This document shows, piece after piece, positions 1 to 5,375 of a stretch of 6,653 nucleotides of DNA. Each line of letters begins with the position of its first letter. Positions within the stretch are counted from its first letter, which is position 1. Both the position numbers and the translations under genes were made by a program. Source of the DNA: CAZQGO01 sp964593065 (lineage in GTDB: Bacteria > Oederibacteriota > JAAXVQ01); the NCBI GenBank assembly GCA_964593065.1, contig CAZQGO010000040.1, forward strand, positions 1 through 6,653. The letters run 5' to 3'. The notes below the pieces were generated by a model that was not told the DNA's origin, made no database searches, and saw only the letters and a program-made list of their open reading frames with translations.

Positions 1-1
1 A

Positions 2-9
2 CACCTCCC
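2..9 (-). promoter_or_regulatory. Shine-Dalgarno-like sequence for a gene starting outside the window
   Basis: The minus strand reads GGGAGGTG here, a near-perfect anti-16S match, with only one base left before the window edge. If functional, the start codon would lie a few bases outside. It directly follows a 6-bp hairpin (9-24). An alternative is that the ATG at 22-24 (minus strand) starts the gene and this stretch is coding, but no Shine-Dalgarno precedes that ATG. Confidence 0.35.
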
Positions 10-24
10 ATGCCAGAAGGCATG
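9..24 (-). other. Small hairpin CATGCC-TTCT-GGCATG
   Basis: Perfect 6-bp inverted repeat (arms 9-14 and 19-24) with a 4-base loop, the only GC-rich structure in the left intergenic region. No T-run follows it on either strand, so it is not a canonical terminator. It sits immediately 5' of the Shine-Dalgarno-like sequence on the minus strand and could influence translation of the gene beyond the edge. Confidence 0.35.
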
Positions 25-34
25 AATACGCTTT

Positions 35-45
35 AATAGCATATT
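35..45. repeat. 11-bp direct repeat, copy 1 (AATAGCATATT)
   Basis: Identical to 78-88, start-to-start distance 43 bp. An inverted half copy (GCTAT) lies between them at 56-60, so three ATAGC-type half sites occur about 20-23 bp apart. This could be a protein-binding array in a promoter region; chance is a real alternative in AT-rich DNA. Confidence 0.4.
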
Positions 46-75
46 TCGAAATCAAGCTATAAATATCCTATATAA

Positions 76-104
76 AAAATAGCATATTATTTGATGTATT
101 TCAA
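76..104 (-). promoter_or_regulatory. Weak sigma70-like promoter candidate reading leftwards
   Basis: Minus strand shows TTGAAA (99-104; 5 of 6 to TTGACA), a 17-nt spacer and TATTTT (76-81; 4 of 6 to TATAAT). It would drive the presumed gene beyond position 1. AT-rich DNA gives such matches easily, so this is tentative. Direct-repeat copy 2 overlaps the -10 box and the adjoining spacer. Confidence 0.25.
78..88. repeat. 11-bp direct repeat, copy 2 (AATAGCATATT)
   Basis: Second exact copy of the element at 35-45. It overlaps the -10 box of the candidate leftward promoter, where a bound protein would interfere with or assist polymerase. Confidence 0.4.
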
Positions 105-128
105 AATAAAACACATACTAATTTTATT

Positions 129-155
129 GTAATTAAATAACTTATTGTTAATTAC
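129..155. repeat. Inverted repeat overlapping the stop codon
   Basis: Perfect 8-bp arms GTAATTAA (129-136) and TTAATTAC (148-155) with an 11-base spacer; the TAA stop of the large gene (152-154) lies in one arm. The stem is almost all A:T and is not followed by a clean U-tract on the minus strand, so it is a poor intrinsic terminator; it could stabilise the transcript end. Confidence 0.4.
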
Positions 156-3100
156 GCGGCGCTTCCAAATCCAATCCATCTCCGGGGCACATTCAGCCTC
201 TGCCCGTCTGCATTGAACACCTTAAGCCCGGGCGTCCTTAAAAGACGCCTTAACACCAGCGGGCTGGACAGGATGTATTCAGGCAGGGAGGCTTGGATGC
301 TGATGGTTTCCGCGCCCGCCTGAATCTCGACTCTGACCTGATTCTTTGGGCCGGGAAGTTCGGACAGCGCGGACATGAGGCCCCGCAAGGATTCCGCGTT
401 TTGATCCCGCCTCGCCAACTGGTTTATCAGATTTCGGGCCGCCGCGCCCCGAAGCGCCTCTCCGGTCGCCGCCAAAGTCACCATCCACACCAGTCCGGCG
501 CCGGCGAAGGCGTTCATTCCGGCCCAGATGCCTCCGAACACGCCCTGCCGGACAAAACGGCCCAAACGCCGGGACAGGCTGAAGAGAGACGGCAACAGCG
601 CCAGGCTGTTGGGCGCGGATTGGGTCGCCGCCGCAGGCAGGGCTTGCAGGGTTTCGGTGCTCCGGGCCGCAGCCCGCTCCAGGGTGGACGCCCCGCCAGC
701 CGGCTGGATGCCCAGGTCACGTTCGCGTTGCATCTCTGCGACCGCTCCGGGTACCGCCGCGGCTGCGACTTCCGCCGGAACCTCGGGCGCCGTGCCTGCA
801 AAAGCCACGCTGACCGCCGGGCCACTCTCCCCGGCTCGGGCGTACTGTTGCAAGGCGGTTTGCTGGGACTGCGCATAATTATTATGCAGGGTAACCGTGG
901 CGCCCAGCGCGCGCGCTAGGTCTATTATTTTGCGCCCGATGTTTACGGCCTCCTCGGCCTTGGGCACGAATCCCAAAATGGGGTTGAAGGTGGGATCGGT
1001 CAGGACCAACTGCATGCCTCGGGCCTGGGCGATCCGGGCCATGGCCTGGACCTGCCGGGGGGTTAGCGCCTCGGGCAGCATCCGTTCCGGCCGGTAAAAA
1101 TCCTGGCCGCCGACCACCCAGGTCGTGCGCCCTGCATTCGCGGCCCGCAGCAATTCCGCCAAATGGGAATGCCCGGTGATCAACTCCGCCGGCACATCCA
1201 CGGGCGCGGGCCGGCGCGTCAGGAAAGCCACCAGGGACCGCCACGGCCGGGGTTGCAGGATGGAATCCGCCAGGGCTTCGGCGGCGGCCCCGTCCCGCGC
1301 CAGATCCAGCATGTAGCTTTCTGCGGTGAGATCCTCGCCGGGTGTGCGGCGGATGAATTCCTGCAGCATTCTCGTGCCACCCTGGTGGTAGGCCATGCCC
1401 AGCTGGGCCAGGCCGGCGGGCGTGGAACAGGCCTGGCGGAGGGCTTGTTGATCCGCCGCCGATTCCAGGCTGGTGACGGCCGCCAGAATATTTTCCAAGT
1501 ATCCGCGGAAGGTGTCCCGACTGGGCTTCATGGCCAGGGGAATGGGCTGATCCAGGTCCAGGAATCCCTGCCGGTCCGCATAGAGCAGGGCATCCGCGAT
1601 GATGTCCTGGTAGGGAATGGTCGGAATTCCCCGGCCGCGTCCCATGCCAAACCAATTCGCAACCAACCCCACCACCGGGATGACGGCTAAATTCACGCGG
1701 CCGGCGGCGTTGCCGATCCCCGGGGTGGTTGCGGCGGCCACGGGGCCCCCGGGCCGGAGGTTGAGGGAGGCCACGACCTGGTTGACCCAGGGCGCCAGCT
1801 GGAAAAACATGAAGGAGGCGACCAGGCTTACGGTTATCCCCGCGGCTTGGCGGGCCCACATCGGGGTGCGCTGATTGTTCATCAGGAGGAAGCCAAAGAG
1901 CAGCAGCAGGCACGTGAGCGTGGATTGCAGCAAGAGCAGGGGCCCGCTGACCGGCAGGGTCAGCGCGAACGAGGCGGCCAGCAGGAACCCGCTGGCCACC
2001 AAGCCGGCCGTCACTGCGGCCGGAGTCAAATTCGCCAGACGGGCGGGCAGGGTCGCGAACGACTCGCCCAGGCCGGCCCACCAGTCCTTCAGCACGGCGG
2101 CCGGGGAACGTGGACGGACCCGGGTGAAGAAGGCCGCGAGACTTGCGCGGAGACGGCCGGCCCGGACGCCGGTGGCGGCCAGGTTGCTGCTGAGCCTCCC
2201 CACCCAGGCGGCCAGGGGGCCGGTCGCCTGCAGGGCCTTGACGTCGGCCAAGGCCACCCGCCGGCGATCCTGGCCCATGAGAATTTCCCGCACCGCCACA
2301 CCCTCGCTGCGGCCGTTCAACACCTCATTCTCGATGATCTGGAACTTGTAGCCGTTGCCCAGATCTTCCTGTGCCAGCAGCGGGTAGGGATAATCCTTGA
2401 GGCCGAGGGTGTCGGAACGGCGCAGGATGACCGAGAAGCTGGTGTTCTTCAGATGAAAAACATAGATGTCCCGCTCGGGGTTGCCCTGGATGTAGCCGGA
2501 AAAATCCACCGCGATATCCGCCAGATTGTCCTTGTATTCCTGGATGGCCGCGGCATAGGCCGACTCCAGCGCGTCCCCGGTGAGCCCGCGCTCCACGCGG
2601 TAGTAGTGATACAGATTGATCTTCAGCACCGTGTCCAGGTACAGCTGGAACACTTTGTCGCTGAAGGCCGAGGTGGGCGCGAAGATGTTTTCCTTCTGGG
2701 CGAGCAGCTTTTCCAGGGGAGCGCGCTTGCCCTGCAGCAGGGAGAAATAGGGGTTTTCCGCGTAGGCGCGGGTGATGCGGGGTTTGACCGCCACAAAAGA
2801 CACGCCGTGCTCCCGCAAGGCCTTCTCCACCAGCTCGGAGTGAAAACCGCCGATGATCATGGCGGCCATGTCCTGCTGGCGTGCGTCCATCAGCCGGAGC
2901 AGGTTGTTGACGAAAGCCCGGGAGCGCTGGTCCGCGACCTCGTAGAATTTGGCGGCCAGGTCCAGGTATTCCTGCAGCCGGATCACGCCGGCATCCAGGC
3001 CGGGATCCATGGCATTGCGGTAGGCGGTCTGATCAATGAACTGGACCACGCGCGCGACGGAGAATTCCGCGCGGTGGCTCCGGTAATAGTCGAGCTCCGC

Positions 3101-4108
3101 GGCGGTGGCGCTGATGTTGATCATGTTCTCCATGATGGCGAGCAGGTCCAGGTAGTGATCCAGCAGGCGCTGGTCCTCGGAAACGTACAGCTTCTCCCGC
3201 AGCGTGCGGTCCAGGGACTTGGCGTCACGCAGCAGCTGGTCGTAATCGGCGTCCTGACTCTCGGGGAGTCGATGTTCCGCGGCGTACCGCTCGAGCACCG
3301 GAAACCCGGCCAGGGACACCTGGCTGCGCTCGGCTTCCTTGAGGAGCGCGTTGCAATAGCTCGCCAGGGTCATATTCTCAAAGGCGTACTGTTCCCGCAG
3401 ATGGTCCAGCTTGGCCAGTTCCACGGTGTAGAGCGGAACTTTCAAGGCTTCCAGGGCCCCGCGCAGGTCATCGCTGAATCCCTGGCTTTCTTCATTGAGG
3501 AACTTGAACAGGATGTCCTTGTTTTTCAGGTACAGGGCCTCGGACTCGATGCCCTCCAGCTGCAGGCCGAGACGCGACGTGGCGGCCAGGTATTCCGCGC
3601 CCGTAATGCGGCCCCGCTTCAGGAAGTACTGCCCGGTGTTTTCCTTGACTTCCTCGATCGGGAAAGTAGCCAGCGGCGCCACGGATAGGGGACCGCTTTC
3701 GCCTTCGATCCCGACCAGATGCAGGCCGTGCTGTTGGGCCAGTGCCTTGAGAATGCCCGCAATGTTGCTCTGCACCTCGTAATTGCAGTGCAGGTCATGA
3801 ATGAAAACGACCTGTTTGCCGGATCGTCCCTGATAGCGGTCGACAATGCGCCCGAATTGATTGGGAATACCGAGGGCCGCACTGTTCGCAGCCGGCACGG
3901 ACGGGCTTCCGGTACGCGAAGATTCTGCATTGTAAGTGGTGGCATCAAAAGCAAAGGTGAAATAGGGGAGCTCGAAGGAGAGAACCGCCAGAATGGAGAT
4001 GGCCTTGCTCCAGGCTTTCAGCCGGGGGCCGAACCATAACCTGAAGCCCGTTGCCGGACGGCTGCCTGGCTTAAAGTTTTCGGCGCGAAGCCGGGCATGA
4101 ATTCGCAT
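152..4108 (-). CDS. Large exported/membrane protein with N-terminal ChaN/TraB/TIKI-like domain
   Basis: Complete gene of 1318 codons with a TAA stop. I chose ATG at 4106-4108 over the in-frame GTG at 4115-4117 because GGAAGGGAG lies 8 nt before the ATG but abuts the GTG. Residues 36-54 form a hydrophobic export signal or anchor after a long basic N-terminus, with no clean AxA cleavage site. Residues about 98-445 resemble the ChaN/TraB/TIKI superfamily: IHDLHCNYE with H104 and H107, then GIEGESG (133-139), a long helical insert, and IIGGFH with H423. Known members include haem-binding and metalloprotease-like proteins, so activity is unassigned. Likely membrane segments are 699-720, 723-743, 757-774, perhaps 806-820, and 1189-1214. 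Residues about 975-1085 (GHSH, GGQDFY, LTDPTFNP, HNN) form an unrecognised domain, followed by an Ala/Pro-rich linker. It has its own promoter, so it is not in an operon with the gene to its right. Confidence 0.85.
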   Translation of the reverse strand: MRIHARLRAENFKPGSRPATGFRLWFGPRLKAWSKAISILAVLSFELPYFTFAFDATTYNAESSRTGSPSVPAANSAALGIPNQFGRIVDRYQGRSGKQVVFIHDLHCNYEVQSNIAGILKALAQQHGLHLVGIEGESGPLSVAPLATFPIEEVKENTGQYFLKRGRITGAEYLAATSRLGLQLEGIESEALYLKNKDILFKFLNEESQGFSDDLRGALEALKVPLYTVELAKLDHLREQYAFENMTLASYCNALLKEAERSQVSLAGFPVLERYAAEHRLPESQDADYDQLLRDAKSLDRTLREKLYVSEDQRLLDHYLDLLAIMENMINISATAAELDYYRSHRAEFSVARVVQFIDQTAYRNAMDPGLDAGVIRLQEYLDLAAKFYEVADQRSRAFVNNLLRLMDARQQDMAAMIIGGFHSELVEKALREHGVSFVAVKPRITRAYAENPYFSLLQGKRAPLEKLLAQKENIFAPTSAFSDKVFQLYLDTVLKINLYHYYRVERGLTGDALESAYAAAIQEYKDNLADIAVDFSGYIQGNPERDIYVFHLKNTSFSVILRRSDTLGLKDYPYPLLAQEDLGNGYKFQIIENEVLNGRSEGVAVREILMGQDRRRVALADVKALQATGPLAAWVGRLSSNLAATGVRAGRLRASLAAFFTRVRPRSPAAVLKDWWAGLGESFATLPARLANLTPAAVTAGLVASGFLLAASFALTLPVSGPLLLLQSTLTCLLLLFGFLLMNNQRTPMWARQAAGITVSLVASFMFFQLAPWVNQVVASLNLRPGGPVAAATTPGIGNAAGRVNLAVIPVVGLVANWFGMGRGRGIPTIPYQDIIADALLYADRQGFLDLDQPIPLAMKPSRDTFRGYLENILAAVTSLESAADQQALRQACSTPAGLAQLGMAYHQGGTRMLQEFIRRTPGEDLTAESYMLDLARDGAAAEALADSILQPRPWRSLVAFLTRRPAPVDVPAELITGHSHLAELLRAANAGRTTWVVGGQDFYRPERMLPEALTPRQVQAMARIAQARGMQLVLTDPTFNPILGFVPKAEEAVNIGRKIIDLARALGATVTLHNNYAQSQQTALQQYARAGESGPAVSVAFAGTAPEVPAEVAAAAVPGAVAEMQRERDLGIQPAGGASTLERAAARSTETLQALPAAATQSAPNSLALLPSLFSLSRRLGRFVRQGVFGGIWAGMNAFAGAGLVWMVTLAATGEALRGAAARNLINQLARRDQNAESLRGLMSALSELPGPKNQVRVEIQAGAETISIQASLPEYILSSPLVLRRLLRTPGLKVFNADGQRLNVPRRWIGFGSAA

Positions 4109-4125
4109 GGGATTCACTCCCTTCC
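4109..4125 (-). promoter_or_regulatory. Ribosome binding site that decides the start, foldable into a hairpin
   Basis: Minus strand GGAAGGGAG (4117-4125) lies 8 nt from ATG 4106-4108, ideal spacing, and touches the alternative GTG. The last four bases GGGA (4118-4121) can pair with TCCC (4109-4112), leaving a GTGAA loop, so the Shine-Dalgarno can be partly hidden in a 4-bp stem directly before the start codon. Confidence 0.65.
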
Positions 4126-4138
4126 AGCAAAAGGCTGG
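4124..4138 (-). other. Hairpin directly upstream of the Shine-Dalgarno
   Basis: Minus strand CCAGC-CTTTT-GCTGG: perfect 5-bp stem (4124-4128 with 4134-4138) and a 5-base loop. The 3' arm shares its final GG with the ribosome binding site GGAAGGGAG, so stem formation would occupy part of it. Confidence 0.45.
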
Positions 4139-4150
4139 GGGCTAAAAAAC

Positions 4151-4195
4151 TCCGGCGTTACAATTCCCTTCCGGCTATTCCCGACATAGTCCGGC
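4151..4195. repeat. Three phased TCCGGC repeats in the leader
   Basis: TCCGGC occurs at 4151-4156, 4170-4175 and 4190-4195, spaced 19 and 20 bp, close to two helical turns. The first two units also share ATTCCC at a similar offset. On the transcript each copy reads GCCGGA. They may be binding sites or alternative pairing partners, since CCGG is self-complementary. Confidence 0.4.
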
Positions 4196-4225
4196 GCTGA
4201 TTTGATTTTTCAAAATAATCCCATC

Positions 4226-4266
4226 CACACTTCCTGCAGCCGTTCGCTTCCGGGGCTGAGAGTGTG
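4226..4266 (-). other. Two-tier stem-loop in the leader
   Basis: Outer stem CACACT/AGTGTG (6 bp, 4261-4266 with 4226-4231) and inner stem CAGCC/GGCTG (5 bp, 4254-4258 with 4237-4241), separated by an asymmetric internal loop (2 and 5 nt) and closed by a 12-base loop. No T-run follows, so it is not a terminator. Two GGA motifs lie in the terminal and internal loops. Confidence 0.45.
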
Positions 4267-4318
4267 TAAATATTCGAAAATACGGTCATACTATTAGGCG
4301 AATTTATCCTTAGTTTAT

Positions 4319-4347
4319 AGTATATCATACGATGATATGCAATACAA
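4319..4347 (-). promoter_or_regulatory. Sigma70-like promoter for the 1318-residue protein
   Basis: Minus strand TTGTAT (-35, 4342-4347), exactly 17 nt, then TATACT (-10, 4319-4324; 5 of 6 to consensus), in AT-rich DNA between the upstream terminator and the gene. The predicted transcription start is near 4312. The -35 keeps the important TTG but is otherwise weak, fitting a regulated promoter. Confidence 0.55.
4322..4338. promoter_or_regulatory. Palindromic operator candidate within the promoter
   Basis: Perfect dyad ATATCAT-ACG-ATGATAT with 7-bp arms (4322-4328 and 4332-4338). It fills most of the -35/-10 spacer and covers three bases of the -10 box. A dimeric regulator bound here would block or remodel the promoter. 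The cognate regulator is not in the window. Confidence 0.5.
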
Positions 4348-4428
4348 CGTTTGATTTTCGCACAAGCGCCAAAATGTCTTTTGTTTTCAGGCTTTTTCCA
4401 AATAGCTGTGCTTGGGGGCATTATAAAT

Positions 4429-4467
4429 AAAAAAACGTCCGCCGGCTGCTGCACCGGCGGACGTTTT
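4429..4467 (-). terminator. Rho-independent terminator of the right-hand gene
   Basis: Perfect 14-bp inverted repeat (4432-4445 with 4454-4467; GC-rich core ACGTCCGCCGG) with an 8-base loop, followed on the minus strand by a run of seven T (4435-4429, four of them also pairable in the stem) and then ATTTATAA. It starts 24 nt after the stop at 4492, a typical distance. On the plus strand the tail is only TTTTGTTT, so leftward termination is its main role. Confidence 0.9.
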
Positions 4468-4491
4468 GTTTCCTTGATATCAGTCCTCTTC

Positions 4492-5275
4492 TTAAGCGGC
4501 ACCGTCCGAGGATTTAAGCTTCATGGGTTTGGTCGGCTGCATCTCTATTGGAATGTTGATGATGATGCCCATTCCCTCCAACCGCCGTATGGCGCGGCGC
4601 AGGGTGCGGTCCTCGGACATGACCAGCGGCGGCCGGGTGACCGGCGTAAGCTGGACCTGGAGCCGGTCGCTGGTCTTGGCCGTTTCATAGTTGGAATTTA
4701 CGTTGAAATGCATGAGCGCCAGGAGCGCAATAACCTCTTCCGTTGCGGTTTTGATCTGCTGGTCGCTGACGCCCGGCTTGGCGGCTACGTCGGCCAGGTA
4801 ATTCAAAGCCAGGCCCACGGCGCGGCTGCGGTTGTTCTCCGAAATCACGCCCTTGGTGTCCAGGACATGGAGCCCCTGGATCGCTGCCTGGAAGTCCGCG
4901 CGGGCCAGCAGGCCTTGCTGGATTTCGGGGGAGAAGCCGCCGGCGGCGATGCGTGTGGTTATGACCGCCGCGGGGTTCGCCTGCCAGGCGATCCGGTCCG
5001 ACTGCAACAGCAGCAAGGCGCTGCCGAGCAGGAGGCCGCCGCCCAAAGCCAGTACGCCGAAAGTCACCGACACGGGACCCAGGGCCGCCAGAATGGCCAG
5101 GCCGCCCAGTCCAACCACGGCACCCAGACCCGACAGTTTGAACGCCAGAGTGCGCACTTCTTTCAGGGGGTTGGCCGCGAGCTTTTGGGCGGAAATGAAG
5201 CGCTGCGCCAGCGCGCCCGCGATCGGCGGCTCGTTCATCCGCCGGTACTCGCCGTAGGAGATGCCGAAGGTCTCC
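4492..5275 (-). CDS. C-terminal part of a giant membrane protein (5' side lost in the N gap)
   Basis: 260 codons are open from the gap edge to TAA at 4492-4494. The frame is open straight into the Ns, and the ATG at 5236-5238 has no Shine-Dalgarno before it, so it is internal rather than a start. The fragment opens with ETFGISYGEYRRMNEPP, a relative of a motif near the right window edge. Counting from the gap, residues about 48-66 and 70-90 form a hydrophobic Gly/Ala/Leu membrane hairpin. Then comes a helical region (about 95-200) and a short C-terminal domain with alternating hydrophobic residues and TLRRAIRRLEGMG. I recognise no enzyme motif. It is very probably the end of the gene at 5376-6653; the frames disagree only because the gap filler is an arbitrary 100 N. 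A terminator follows. Confidence 0.8.
5224..5274 (-). repeat. ETFG protein repeat, copy 2 (at gap edge)
   Basis: Seventeen residues ETFGISYGEYRRMNEPP match copy 1 (6545-6595) at 8 of 17 positions: E, T, F, G, Y, R, N and the final P, with W/Y and L/M similar. The DNA is close too: GGAGAC(C/T)TTCGG in both. A membrane hairpin follows about 30 residues later. Confidence 0.6.
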
Positions 5276-5375
5276 NNNNNNNNNNNNNNNNNNNNNNNNN
5301 NNNNNNNNNNNNNNNNNNNNNNNNNNNNNNNNNNNNNNNNNNNNNNNNNNNNNNNNNNNNNNNNNNNNNNNNNNN
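5276..5375. other. Assembly gap of 100 N
   Basis: Exactly 100 N is the usual filler for a scaffold gap of unknown length. Both flanks code on the minus strand in long open frames. They would join as one protein only if the true gap length is a multiple of 3, which 100 is not. Any translation running through the filler is an artefact on one side. Confidence 0.95.

Larger units (their letters stand above)
1..151. other. AT-rich intergenic region downstream of the large minus-strand gene
   Basis: This stretch has no supportable ORF and is far richer in A and T than the adjoining coding DNA. Read on the minus strand it follows the stop codon of the 1318-residue protein. It contains an inverted repeat over the stop codon, two 11-bp direct repeats, a weak pair of promoter-like boxes, a small GC hairpin and a Shine-Dalgarno-like sequence at the edge. 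No GC-stem plus U-tract terminator is visible. The most economical reading is the promoter and 5' leader of a further minus-strand gene that starts just beyond position 1. Confidence 0.5.
4109..4312 (-). promoter_or_regulatory. Long, GGA-rich structured 5' leader
   Basis: From the predicted transcription start (about 4312) to the ATG there are roughly 200 nt without a supportable ORF. On the minus strand the leader contains twelve GGA triplets, a two-tier hairpin (4226-4266), three GCCGGA copies spaced 19 and 20 nt, a run of six T at 4144-4149 and a hairpin just before the ribosome binding site. I do not recognise a known riboswitch class. Repeated GGA, one inside the Shine-Dalgarno, is typical of CsrA/RsmA-bound leaders, but no csrA gene is in view and this is inference. 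Confidence 0.4.

Noticed and set aside
882..2081. 399-codon open frame on the minus strand in another frame
   Set aside because: Gly/Pro/Arg-rich shadow lying wholly inside the 1318-codon gene; no domain or hydrophobic pattern.
1847..3688. 613-codon open frame on the plus strand, opposite the large minus-strand gene
   Set aside because: It is in codon-on-codon antisense register with the minus gene, so it stays open simply because the sense gene rarely uses TTA, CTA or TCA codons in GC-rich DNA. Its translation is Gln/Gly/Arg/His-rich with no recognisable domain, while the minus frame has an export signal, a domain and membrane segments.
4429..4467. Bidirectional terminator
   Set aside because: On the plus strand the stem is followed only by TTTTGTTTCC, and no plus-strand gene ends there.
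4158..4502. 114-codon minus-strand open frame between the two large genes
   Set aside because: It would run across the terminator, promoter and leader and overlap the end of the right-hand gene. The AT-rich composition and perfect 14-bp terminator stem fit non-coding DNA better.
4492..5238. A separate 248-residue protein starting at ATG 5236-5238
   Set aside because: The frame is open for 12 further codons up to the gap with a recognisable ETFG motif spanning that Met, and there is no Shine-Dalgarno in front of it.
4685..5275. C-terminal extension of the right-hand fragment read straight through the Ns
   Set aside because: Out of frame with the fragment that has membrane segments and ends just before a terminator; the translation is a typical Arg/Gly/Pro frame-shift product.
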